Positions 30,134 through 38,908 of a DNA stretch of 64,000 bases are shown here, piece after piece. Source of the stretch: Clostridium weizhouense (GTDB lineage: Bacteria; Bacillota; Clostridia; Clostridiales; Clostridiaceae). The notes under the pieces are model-generated. The model ran no database searches. It had not been told where the DNA came from and saw nothing but the letters and a program-made list of their open reading frames with translations. A program made the position numbers and the translations under genes. The stretch is from contig NZ_JAHXPT010000004.1 in assembly GCF_019431045.1 (NCBI RefSeq), positions 288,119-352,118 on the forward strand, written 5' to 3'. Positions within the stretch are counted from its first letter, which is position 1. Every line of letters begins with the position of its first letter.

Positions 30134-31951
30134 CTATTCTACTATTTTTACTACACATTCTTTAGATTTGTTATATACTTCATCATCAACCTCTACAAGC
30201 ATAAAGGTACCATCTTCTCTATACTCTTCACTTATAACTCTTCCATTTCTATGTAGAAATGATTGAATACTACTTTTATCATAAGGTATTAAGAACTCTA
30301 CCTTTTTATAGTTATACGGAAGTTTCTCTTCTATTAATGATAAAAATTCTTCTAAATTCACTCCTGTTTTAGCTGATAATTTAATAATATCTTGTGATCT
30401 TGCCTCTTCATCATTTTGTATAAATTCAATAAAACTATTTATTTGTTCTTCTGTAGCTTTATCAATTTTATTTAAAACTAATATTCCATCTTTATCTATA
30501 GCATTTAGTTCTCTAAGTACTTCATTTACTGCCTTATATTGCTCAATAGCAGTATCCGATGATATATCCACGACATGACATAAAAGATCTGAGAATATAA
30601 CCTCTTCTAATGTTGATTTAAATGCTTCAACTAAATCATGTGGAAGTTTTCTTACAAATCCAACTGTATCTGTTAATGTTATTATCCCCTTATTTTTTAG
30701 AGTTAATGCTCTGGTTGTAGTATCTAAAGTAGCAAATAACATATCTGCTTCAAATACTTTTTCTTTTCCTTGAGAATCTTTTCTTGCTGATAAATCACAC
30801 AATGTATTTCTTAACGTAGATTTTCCTGCATTTGTATAACCAACAAGCGAAACTTTAGGTATACTTTCCTTATTTCTTTTTTCTCTTTGAACTTCTCTAG
30901 TTTTCTTTATTTTTTTAAGTTCACCCTTTAAGTCATATATTGTCTCCATTATATGTCTTCTATCTGTTTCTAATTTCTTTTCCCCTGGACCTCTAGTACC
31001 TATACCACCACCAGTTCTTGATAGTATAGTTCCAAGTCCTTGTAATCTACTTAATCTATATTTAAGCTGTGCAAGTTCTACTTGTATCTTAGATTCTTTT
31101 GTCTTTGCTCTTGTTGCAAAAATTTCTAATATTAATGTAGTTCTATCTATTACTTTAGCACCTAATGCTGCTTCTAAGTTTCTAACTTGTGAACCTGAAA
31201 GTTCATCATCAAAAATTATTACATTAGCTCTTTCTATTTGTCTCATAGAAGCTATTTCTAAAACTTTACCTCTTCCTATAAAAAAGGCTGGATCTATCTT
31301 ATTTCTACTTTGAAAAACAGTCTTAAGTACTGGAATATTACAAGCCAATGTAAGTTCTGCTAGTTCTTCTAAACTTTCTTTAGTATCAGCTCCTACTAAT
31401 ATTGCTTTTTCCTCTGTATCTTCAATAACATCATTTGTTTTAATTAAATTTTCAATAAATCTTACTTTATCTAGAATATTTATTGAAAGTATCTCATCTA
31501 AAGAAAGATTCATTTGCTCATCATATTCTAATTTATTATTATATAATCTAAGCATCCCAAGTGAGAAATCTATTATATTTCCATCTTCATTTATTGCTAT
31601 TGAAACAATTGAATCTAATTTTAATTTTAAAAGTGCAGTTATATCTAAAGCAGAAAGATTACAATATCCATTAGGATGAGTATGAATTACCCTAACTCCT
31701 GATAATCTTTTTTCACTTATATCAATAACCGGAACCTCTACCGATGTTGAATCACCAATTGCCACAGATGTTACATTTCCTTTTCTATTTATCGCAACAC
31801 TCACTTCTCTTTCAATCATTCCAGAAACCCTAGCAATTATATTTAGAATTTCTACATTACATATCTCATCTTTAGAAGTTCTAATAGTATGAATTTTTTC
31901 TAATTCTTCTAAAATAGAATTCCTAATTCCTTCAATATTTCCAACTATCAT
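30134..31951 (-). CDS. hflX: GTPase HflX with an N-terminal JAMM-like domain
   Basis: Ribosome-binding GTPase that rescues or splits stalled ribosomes. The C-terminal 425 residues are ordinary HflX: the glycine-rich GGIGTRGPGEKKLE (315-328), P-loop GYTNAGKST (371-379), DTVGFVRKLP, and NKID. The first 180 residues are an addition that contains H90-T-H92 followed by seven residues, then S100 and D103, with glutamates E47/E49 upstream. This is exactly the HxH-x7-S-x2-D zinc pattern of JAMM/MPN isopeptidase or RadC-like proteins. Length is 605, against about 420 for typical HflX. The role of the extra domain is unknown. GAGGTGG lies upstream of the ATG. Monocistronic. Confidence 0.92.
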   Translation of the reverse strand: MIVGNIEGIRNSILEELEKIHTIRTSKDEICNVEILNIIARVSGMIEREVSVAINRKGNVTSVAIGDSTSVEVPVIDISEKRLSGVRVIHTHPNGYCNLSALDITALLKLKLDSIVSIAINEDGNIIDFSLGMLRLYNNKLEYDEQMNLSLDEILSINILDKVRFIENLIKTNDVIEDTEEKAILVGADTKESLEELAELTLACNIPVLKTVFQSRNKIDPAFFIGRGKVLEIASMRQIERANVIIFDDELSGSQVRNLEAALGAKVIDRTTLILEIFATRAKTKESKIQVELAQLKYRLSRLQGLGTILSRTGGGIGTRGPGEKKLETDRRHIMETIYDLKGELKKIKKTREVQREKRNKESIPKVSLVGYTNAGKSTLRNTLCDLSARKDSQGKEKVFEADMLFATLDTTTRALTLKNKGIITLTDTVGFVRKLPHDLVEAFKSTLEEVIFSDLLCHVVDISSDTAIEQYKAVNEVLRELNAIDKDGILVLNKIDKATEEQINSFIEFIQNDEEARSQDIIKLSAKTGVNLEEFLSLIEEKLPYNYKKVEFLIPYDKSSIQSFLHRNGRVISEEYREDGTFMLVEVDDEVYNKSKECVVKIVE

Positions 31952-31996
31952 TTAATTACCACCTCACCTAAAACGAAATAGCCATATAGTGCTATC

Positions 31997-32025
31997 TTGA
32001 CAACTTTCATATAATTTTATACTAT
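31997..32025 (+). promoter_or_regulatory. Upstream copy of the duplicated hpt promoter
   Basis: TTGACA (31997-32002) and TACTAT (32020-32025) with a 17-base spacer. It shares TATCTTGACAAC and TTTTATACTATTAA with the second copy 87 bp downstream. Confidence 0.6.
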
Positions 32026-32083
32026 TAATCATTCCTTGTAAACAAACCCCAGTATTTTTGCTAATTATAACAAATATGTTATC

Positions 32084-32112
32084 TTGACAACATTATTAAT
32101 ATTTTATACTAT
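32084..32112 (+). promoter_or_regulatory. Downstream copy of the duplicated hpt promoter
   Basis: TTGACA (32084-32089) and TACTAT (32107-32112), again spaced by 17 bases. It gives a leader of roughly 145 bases before the hpt ATG. Confidence 0.65.
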
Positions 32113-32149
32113 TAAAATATTACATAAAAACATAATGATATAATTAGAG

Positions 32150-32211
32150 GAGGTGACCTGTTGTTAAATCTATGATAGATTCATTTGATTTTATAACTAT
32201 TGGATTGGGGC
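32150..32211 (+). promoter_or_regulatory. Strong ribosome binding site with short leader ORFs upstream of hpt
   Basis: AGAGGAGGTGA at about 32150-32159 is the best ribosome binding site in the area, yet it is about 100 bases before the hpt start. It precedes a TTG codon opening a four-codon frame whose TGA overlaps an ATG. That ATG starts a 15-residue frame, MIDSFDFITIGLGLL, ending before hpt. It may be a leader peptide with coupled translation, or a relic. Confidence 0.35.
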
Positions 32212-32262
32212 TTTTATAATTTTTTTAATAGATGTTTTTATAGATTTGAACAACGGATTAAC

Positions 32263-32784
32263 ATGGAAAATAAAAAACGTAATATACTTTTTTCTAAAGA
32301 AGAAATTGATGCTAGAATAAAAGAATTAGGAAAGGTTATTACTGAAGATTATAAAGGTAAAGATCTTTATGTTTTATCTTTATTAAGAGGTAGCTTTATC
32401 TATGCTGCTGATTTAGTTAGAGAAATAAATGTAAACACTAGAATTGGATTTATGACTACTTCTAGCTATGGACATGATGAAACATCTTCTGGTAGTGTTA
32501 AAGTAGTTAATGATATTCCTGATGATATCAAAGGACTTAATGTTCTTATAGTAGATGATATCGTTGATACTGGTATAACAATGAACTTTGTTGTAAATCA
32601 TGTGAAAAAACTTGGTGCAACTTCAATAAAAACTTGTGTTTTACTTGACAAACCTTCAAGAAGAAAAGTTGAAATCAAACCTGATTATTGCTGCTTTACA
32701 ATCGAAGACTTATTTGTAGTTGGTTATGGATTAAATTACGGAGATTTTTATAGAAATGTCCCTTATGTATTTAACTGGGAATAA
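32263..32784 (+). CDS. hpt: Hypoxanthine-guanine phosphoribosyltransferase
   Basis: Purine salvage enzyme making IMP and GMP from PRPP. From MENKKRNILFS the protein has 173 residues, with the LSLLRGSFIYAADL region, the flexible TTSSYG loop, and the PRPP motif LIVDDIVDTGIT (about 96-107). The start at 32263 is based on the family's usual N-terminus. A TTG 21 codons upstream is in frame but has no ribosome binding site, and the ATG itself has only a weak one. Confidence 0.93.
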   Translation: MENKKRNILFSKEEIDARIKELGKVITEDYKGKDLYVLSLLRGSFIYAADLVREINVNTRIGFMTTSSYGHDETSSGSVKVVNDIPDDIKGLNVLIVDDIVDTGITMNFVVNHVKKLGATSIKTCVLLDKPSRRKVEIKPDYCCFTIEDLFVVGYGLNYGDFYRNVPYVFNWE

Positions 32785-32825
32785 TTGTTTATAACTAAAT
32801 AATTTAATAATATATTTTATTTAAA

Positions 32826-32871
32826 TAAAAGTCTTATCTCAAATGAATATGTTTTGTGATAAGACTTTTAT
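32826..32871. terminator. Bidirectional terminator between hpt and yunB
   Basis: AAAAGTCTTATC pairs with GATAAGACTTTT, flanked by A and T tracts on both sides. It serves both convergent genes. Confidence 0.85.
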
Positions 32872-32880
32872 CAACTAATT

Positions 32881-33549
32881 TTATTTTAAAATTCCACCAT
32901 TAATATTTCCATTAAAATCAATTGCAGTATTAGGTGTTTTTCCAACTATAATAGTATCTGAAACTGGTACTCTCGTACTTATTCCAAGCTCATCAGTTTT
33001 AGTTGGTAATATTATTCTAACTTTTGCCTCAACATTTAAATATATTATATGTCTAGTTTGATTAATTCCTGCGCTTTGAAATTCCGATTCATAAAAAGCA
33101 TTAATATTACCTAAATTTTCGACTCTAATTGGAACTTTAGGACCTAAACTATAATAAAGACTATTATCAGTAAACCATCCCAATGGTACATTAACCTTTA
33201 TATCTCCTAAATTCTCAAGTTCTTCATTACATTCCATCGATAGCTTTGACATTAAATGGTTCAATTTAATAGTATCTGCTTGTATAAGATTTATATTCCC
33301 ATCGTTATCTTTTTGTATTTTTATCATTTCTTCATAATTAAATTCTTGTGAAAAAATATCGATACTATTTTTGTTAATTATATTAAGCACTCTAGACTTT
33401 ACAGCTATTTCAGACATTTTAGTAAGAGATGGTATTAATTTTTTATTTAAAAAAAGCATTATTGCATTAAAAATAATAAGCAAGGTTATAATAACAATTA
33501 TTATATTTGGAAATTTTTTATATTTTTTTCGTCTTGTATAGTATTTCAT
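32881..33549 (-). CDS. yunB: Sporulation protein YunB
   Basis: A 222-residue membrane-anchored protein needed in sporulation in Bacillus (mother-cell expressed there). The N-terminus is basic (KYYTRRKKYKKFP) and followed by one membrane helix (about 15-33). The family signature IKVNVPLGWFTDNSLYYSLGPKVPI and the SAGINQTRHIIYLNV segment are clear. AAGGGTG lies upstream. It diverges from the penicillin-binding protein gene. Confidence 0.88.
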   Translation of the reverse strand: MKYYTRRKKYKKFPNIIIVIITLLIIFNAIMLFLNKKLIPSLTKMSEIAVKSRVLNIINKNSIDIFSQEFNYEEMIKIQKDNDGNINLIQADTIKLNHLMSKLSMECNEELENLGDIKVNVPLGWFTDNSLYYSLGPKVPIRVENLGNINAFYESEFQSAGINQTRHIIYLNVEAKVRIILPTKTDELGISTRVPVSDTIIVGKTPNTAIDFNGNINGGILK

Positions 33550-33575
33550 TTCAGCACCCTTATATCTAGTTATTA

Positions 33576-33604
33576 GTTTACTCTTACTATAAGTATGCTA
33601 TAAT
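33576..33604 (+). promoter_or_regulatory. Promoter of the class A PBP gene
   Basis: GTTTAC (33576-33581), 17 bases, then TATAAT (33599-33604) preceded by TGC, an extended -10. The ATG follows 52 bases later. Confidence 0.6.
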
Positions 33605-33655
33605 AATAAAGAATATTATTTAATATTAGTGAATTTATACACTTAGGAGGATAAG

Positions 33656-36136
33656 ATGTCAGTTGAAAAAACTCCAAATAAATCCAAAAAAAATAAAAAG
33701 CGTAGAAAAAAAAGTCGAAAGAAAAAAACTAATTCCAAAATTTTTAAAAATGTTGTAACTGGTTTTTTAGCTTTAATATTAATAATGTCTGTAATTGCTT
33801 TAGGATATTTATTAGCAATTATAAAATCTACCCCCCCTTTAAACGTTGAAGCTGTTTTATCATTAAATCAACCATCTAGTCTTTATGATAGTAATGGTGA
33901 TTTTATGGATAATCTCCACACTGATGAAGAGCGTTATGTTATAGAATCAAATGAAATGCCAAATAATTTAAAAAATGCTTTTATTTCTATAGAGGATGAA
34001 AGATTTTATAAACATAACGGTATAGATATTCAAAGAATTGCTGGTGCTGCTTTAATGGATGTCAAAAAAATTTTAACTGGTAAAAAAGGCTTACATGGTG
34101 CTTCTACACTAACACAGCAATTGCTTAAAAACACAGTATTAACAAATGAAGTAAGCATAAAAAGAAAAGTTAAAGAAATTTATTTAGCACTAGAATTAGA
34201 AAATAAATTAAACAAAGATCAAATTATTACAGCATATTTAAATACAATTCCACTTGGTGGTCAAGTATACGGTGTTGAAGCAGCCTCATCGTTATATTTC
34301 GGAAAAAACACTAAAGATTTAAATTTAATTGAATGTGCTTATTTAGCTGGTATAACTCAAGCTCCAAGTTACTATAGTGCTTATAATGATAATAATAAAG
34401 ACGACCCTTCAAGATATATAAATAGAACAAAAACTGTATTATCTAAAATGTATGAGTTAGGCTACATATCAGAAGCCGAATATAATACTGCTATTGGAGA
34501 TTTAGATAACAATAAGTTAATCTTTAAATCAAGTAAGAAAGATTATAGATTGAATTATGAATGGTTTGTTTATCCAGCTGTTTCTCAGGTAAAAAAAGAC
34601 TTAAAAGATAAATATAAATATACAGATGAAGAAGTTTCTAAATTAATGGTTAATGGTGGACTTAAAATATATACTACCATGGATAAAAAATTACAAGATT
34701 TTACTCAACAAACTTTAGATAATTATAAAAATCTAAATGTTGGTAATTCTGAAACATATGATAAAAATGGAGTTCCATTATTGCAGGCTTCTGCAACAAT
34801 TATGGATTATAGAACTGGTAAAATCCTTGCTTTAGTAGGAGGAAGGGGTAAACAGCTCCCTCAATCAATTAATAGGGCTTACAGTGATTTGCGTCCTATT
34901 GGATCAACTACAAAGCCATTGACAGTTTATGGTCCTGGAATAGACCAAAAAATAATAACTGCTGCTACTTCTATTGATGATGCTCCATTATCACCTGAAC
35001 TTTATAAGCATTATCCGGAATATGCTCCTCCAAATGTTTTAAGAAACTCACCAAATGAATATTTAGGGCTTATAACTGTGCGTGAAGCATTGATGTATTC
35101 TAAAAATACTGGTTCAGTTATAACTGCAAATACTATAGGCTTAAAAACTGGAATATCTTATGGTGAAAATTTAGGTTTAGTATATAATAATGCTTCAAAA
35201 CAATCTATTGCTACTGTAGCATTAGGGCAATTTAATAATAATCCTAATGATAGAGATGGTGGAAATACATTTAAACTATCAGCAGCTTTTGGAACATTCG
35301 GTAATAATGGTCTATATACTGAACCAATACTTTATACTAAAGTTGTGGATTCAAAAGGAAAAACTCTTTTAGATGGCAAACCACACCAAAAACAAGTATT
35401 TTCACCTGAAGCTTCTTATATTATGTATGATTTATTAAAAGGTCCAGTTAATTTCTATGGAGGTGCTCCAGCTAAATGGGGAGATATGCCTGTAGCTGGT
35501 AAAACTGGTACTACTACCGATGCTAAAGATTTATGGTTTGCAGGTTTATCACCTTATCTTTCTGGATCAGTATGGGTTGGATATGATACACCAAAAACTG
35601 TTTTAGGTGGTTCTGGAACTGTATGTGCTAATTTATGGGGAAAAATAATGGCTAAAGCGCATGAAGGATTAGAGGTAAAAGATTTAGAGGAACCTAGTGG
35701 GATTATTAGAATCCCTATATGTAAGGATTCTGGTAAATTACCTAGTTCTTTATGTTCATCTGACCCAAGAGGAAATAGAGTAAGTGAAGAAATGTTCATA
35801 AAAGGAACAGAACCCAAAGAGACTTGTTCTACTCATGTTTCTACTAGTGTAAACAGTTATAACAATAAAATTGCTGGACCTAATACGCCATCATTTTTAA
35901 CTCGAAATAAAATATTCATAACTAAAAAATATCCAAACTCAATAACTCAAGATTATCCATATGTGTTACCAAGTTCACATGATAATTATACGGAAAATGA
36001 ACATATTCCACAGCCTCAAGTTCCTCCACCAGTTGAACCTAGTGAAGAAGATTTTCCTGATGATGCTCCTCCTGTAAATAATGATGAAAATGATTCGATT
36101 CTTGATTCTTTACTTAAACCATTAAAACCTGATTAG
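33656..36136 (+). CDS. Class A penicillin-binding protein (PBP1A-like)
   Basis: Membrane-anchored peptidoglycan polymerase with both activities, 826 residues. The very basic cytoplasmic N-terminus (about 1-27) and one membrane helix (31-52) are followed by the glycosyltransferase domain with FISIEDERFYKHNGID and GASTLTQQLLKN. The transpeptidase has its serine at S417 (STTK), SKN at 482-484 and KTGTT from K616. The tail after about residue 780 is rich in proline and acidic residues (QPQVPPPVEPSEEDF). AGGAGG precedes the ATG. Monocistronic with a terminator. Confidence 0.95.
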   Translation: MSVEKTPNKSKKNKKRRKKSRKKKTNSKIFKNVVTGFLALILIMSVIALGYLLAIIKSTPPLNVEAVLSLNQPSSLYDSNGDFMDNLHTDEERYVIESNEMPNNLKNAFISIEDERFYKHNGIDIQRIAGAALMDVKKILTGKKGLHGASTLTQQLLKNTVLTNEVSIKRKVKEIYLALELENKLNKDQIITAYLNTIPLGGQVYGVEAASSLYFGKNTKDLNLIECAYLAGITQAPSYYSAYNDNNKDDPSRYINRTKTVLSKMYELGYISEAEYNTAIGDLDNNKLIFKSSKKDYRLNYEWFVYPAVSQVKKDLKDKYKYTDEEVSKLMVNGGLKIYTTMDKKLQDFTQQTLDNYKNLNVGNSETYDKNGVPLLQASATIMDYRTGKILALVGGRGKQLPQSINRAYSDLRPIGSTTKPLTVYGPGIDQKIITAATSIDDAPLSPELYKHYPEYAPPNVLRNSPNEYLGLITVREALMYSKNTGSVITANTIGLKTGISYGENLGLVYNNASKQSIATVALGQFNNNPNDRDGGNTFKLSAAFGTFGNNGLYTEPILYTKVVDSKGKTLLDGKPHQKQVFSPEASYIMYDLLKGPVNFYGGAPAKWGDMPVAGKTGTTTDAKDLWFAGLSPYLSGSVWVGYDTPKTVLGGSGTVCANLWGKIMAKAHEGLEVKDLEEPSGIIRIPICKDSGKLPSSLCSSDPRGNRVSEEMFIKGTEPKETCSTHVSTSVNSYNNKIAGPNTPSFLTRNKIFITKKYPNSITQDYPYVLPSSHDNYTENEHIPQPQVPPPVEPSEEDFPDDAPPVNNDENDSILDSLLKPLKPD

Positions 36137-36508
36137 AAAATTTAAAATATATTTTAAAATAGATTATTGATTTTATCAATAATCTATTTTTATTTAGAAA
36201 ATAAAATTAATTTATAGCCTTTTCACTTATAAAATAGGGGGAACTACTTCTATCTAGAAGAAAATGCATAAGTTATAATATATTCTTTCATTTTATTGAT
36301 TATATATTTTTTATTTTTTTAAAAACCTTCTATATAAATTACTAAAACTTAATTATATCCCTATTTAAAAATATTCTAATAAAATTTATAATTACTGATT
36401 ATAATAATACTATGAATTTTTCCATATATAAACTTGCAATTTATCTTATAACAAGATAAAATTATATTAATGTATATATGTTATTTTAAAAATAAAGGAG
36501 GCAAAATT
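36137..36508. other. 372 bp non-coding stretch
   Basis: Contains the PBP terminator and the leader of the symporter gene. I see no riboswitch comparable to the one at 47209 and no further gene. Confidence 0.5.
36156..36190 (+). terminator. Terminator of the PBP gene
   Basis: AAAATAGATTATTGA pairs with TCAATAATCTATTTT, followed by TATTT. Confidence 0.85.
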
Positions 36509-37909
36509 TTGTTAGATTTCAATAAAATCATTACAACATTTAATAATTTCTTATATACCTATATCCTCATTGCCTTATTAATTCTAGTGGGTCTATACTT
36601 TACATTTAGAACTAAATTTGTTCAATTTAAATTTGTTAAAGAAATGTTTAGATTACTTGGAGATGGATTTAATTCAAACAAAGAAAAAGGAAGCGTATCA
36701 TCATTCCAAGCTTTTTGTATAAGCACTGCTTCAAGAGTAGGAACTGGTAATTTAGCTGGTATAGCTATTGCTATATCTATTGGAGGCCCTGGTGCAATTT
36801 TTTGGATGTGGTTAATAGCATTAATAGGAGCTGCTTCAAGCTTTGTCGAATCTACACTTGCTCAAATATATAAAATTAGAGATAAAAATGGTGCATTTAG
36901 AGGTGGTCCTGCATACTACATAGAAAAAGGATTAAACCAAAAATGGATGGGAATATTATTTTCAATATTAATTACAATAACATTTGGTTTAGTATTTAAC
37001 TCAGTACAATCAAATACTATATCACTTGCATTAAATGAAGCTTTTGGAATAAATACATGGTTGGTTGGACTTATAATAACAGTTTTAACTGCATTTATAA
37101 TTTTTGGTGGAATTCATAGAGTTGCTAAAGTTTCAGAAATAATAGTTCCTATAATGGCTTTAGCATATATATTTGTTGCACTATTTGTAGTATTAAAAAA
37201 TTTTACTGAACTTCCGAAATTATTCGTTATGATTTTTGAAAATGCTTTTGGATTTAAACAAGCTATTGGTGGAGGTATTGGTGGAACAATGCTTATAGGA
37301 ATAAAAAGAGGTTTATTCTCTAATGAAGCTGGAATGGGAAGTTCTCCAAATGCTGCTGCAACAGCTAATGTTTCACATCCTGTTAAACAAGGATTAATTC
37401 AAACTTTAGGAGTTTTTACTGACACATTAATAATTTGTAGTTGTACTGCTTTTATAATATTACTTTCAGATGTTGATTTAACTAGTGGATTAACTGGGAT
37501 TCAATTAACTCAAAATGCTTTAAATTCTCAAATCGGACCATTTGGAAGTATTTTTATTGCTATATGTGTATTCTTATTTGCCTTTAGTTCTATAGTTGGA
37601 AACTATTATTATGGTGAATCAAATTTAGAATTTTTAACTACTAATAAATTGTATTTAATTCTTTATAGAATCTTTGTTGCTTTAATGGTATTTTTCGGTT
37701 CTATTGCAAGTCTAGATATTGTTTGGAATTTAGCAGATATATTCATGGCATTCATGGCTTTAATAAATCTAATTGCTATAACACTTCTAGGTAAGTTTGC
37801 ATTTAAAGCTTTAGATGATTATATTAAGCAAAAGCGATCTGGAATAAAAGAACCTATATTTAAATCATCTTCTATAGATAACTTAAAAAATGCTGACGAA
37901 TGGAATTAA
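36509..37909 (+). CDS. AGCS-family sodium:amino acid (alanine/glycine) symporter
   Basis: Membrane transporter of 467 residues with about ten to eleven hydrophobic segments. Family signatures: FCISTASRVGTGNLAGIA near the N-terminus and GMGSSPNAAATA in the middle. The start is TTG at 36509 because AGGAGG lies 7-8 bases upstream; a frame from an ATG 13 codons earlier has no site. It imports alanine, glycine or a similar amino acid with sodium. The second AGCS gene, at 45711, has a glycine riboswitch, which this one lacks, so the two may differ in substrate or regulation. Confidence 0.9.
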   Translation: MLDFNKIITTFNNFLYTYILIALLILVGLYFTFRTKFVQFKFVKEMFRLLGDGFNSNKEKGSVSSFQAFCISTASRVGTGNLAGIAIAISIGGPGAIFWMWLIALIGAASSFVESTLAQIYKIRDKNGAFRGGPAYYIEKGLNQKWMGILFSILITITFGLVFNSVQSNTISLALNEAFGINTWLVGLIITVLTAFIIFGGIHRVAKVSEIIVPIMALAYIFVALFVVLKNFTELPKLFVMIFENAFGFKQAIGGGIGGTMLIGIKRGLFSNEAGMGSSPNAAATANVSHPVKQGLIQTLGVFTDTLIICSCTAFIILLSDVDLTSGLTGIQLTQNALNSQIGPFGSIFIAICVFLFAFSSIVGNYYYGESNLEFLTTNKLYLILYRIFVALMVFFGSIASLDIVWNLADIFMAFMALINLIAITLLGKFAFKALDDYIKQKRSGIKEPIFKSSSIDNLKNADEWN

Positions 37910-37934
37910 TCTTCTAATACTAGAATAAAAAAAC

Positions 37935-37976
37935 AGCTATAAAAATGATTTTCAAATCATTTTTATAGCTATTTTT
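37935..37976 (+). terminator. Terminator of the symporter gene
   Basis: AGCTATAAAAATGATT pairs perfectly with AATCATTTTTATAGCT, followed by ATTTTT. Confidence 0.88.
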
Positions 37977-38008
37977 AATGCCTAAAATTAACCTTATATA
38001 TTTAAGTT

Positions 38009-38836
38009 TTATTTTATACTATTTATTACTTCTTTATTTTCAGTACTTATAAATATTTTTAATATTATATCAGTATTCTCTTCGTTCTTTCCTTTTAAAG
38101 TAACAACATAACATAGTTCTGATACAGGCTTATCTTCAACTTTATCCTTTTTATCAGCATAAACCATTTGAGTTTTTTCAATTATTTGAACTTCTTTATT
38201 ATATTTATTAAAATAATTTATCGCTTCACTCTCAGCTTCATTTTCAGAAATATTTATTATTGGTTCCTTATATTCTTTTTGAGTTGATGAATTTGCATAT
38301 CCCTCTAAATTACCTGTTTCTTTATTTATATTTATTATTATTTCATCAAAATAAAATGGATAACCATTTTTAGATTTTAAATAAATAAAAGAATAATATG
38401 GTAATTCATCTGAAGATTCATCAGGTTTTATACTTTTAAACACAACTTCTTCAGAGTATATTTCACTTAAATATTTATCTGCTCTTTTTTTAGCTTCTTC
38501 AACTGTTATTTTAGTATTTGATTTTATTGTTTCTTTATTTGCAAATCCTATAACATTATAATTTTTATCTAAGTCTATTCCAAATGAATTTGCCATTATA
38601 GTTTTATAAATCAATTCATTTTTAGTATTTACAATCCTAACTCTTTTATATTTTATATCTTCTAACTTTTCCTGATTATTTATTGCATTAATATTATATA
38701 ATTTTCCTATAAAATTCTTAGCAACTTTTATTTCTTTAGATCCTGAACCTACAAATCTATATATCACAAAACTTGTACTTATAATAAGTATTCCTAAAAT
38801 AATACTAGTAATTATTTTAGTATTTTTAGAATTCAT
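38009..38836 (-). CDS. Membrane-anchored protein with PepSY/YcdB-like repeats, function unknown
   Basis: The 275 residues have an N-terminal membrane anchor (about 8-27), and the rest is probably outside the cell. Two copies of a pattern seen in PepSY and YcdB-like modules are present. These are ITVEEAKKRADKYL and ISENEAESEAINYF, each followed by a strand-rich segment with FYFDEIIININKETGNLEGY or similar. Such modules bind or inhibit proteases and are common in Firmicute spore or envelope proteins. AAGGGGG lies upstream. Family placement is by pattern only. Confidence 0.5.
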   Translation of the reverse strand: MNSKNTKIITSIILGILIISTSFVIYRFVGSGSKEIKVAKNFIGKLYNINAINNQEKLEDIKYKRVRIVNTKNELIYKTIMANSFGIDLDKNYNVIGFANKETIKSNTKITVEEAKKRADKYLSEIYSEEVVFKSIKPDESSDELPYYSFIYLKSKNGYPFYFDEIIININKETGNLEGYANSSTQKEYKEPIINISENEAESEAINYFNKYNKEVQIIEKTQMVYADKKDKVEDKPVSELCYVVTLKGKNEENTDIILKIFISTENKEVINSIK

Positions 38837-38908
38837 TAATATCCCCCTTGATAAAATTTATTAACATATATATTTTACAATAGCATTTCTCTTTTATCAA
38901 ATTTATAT

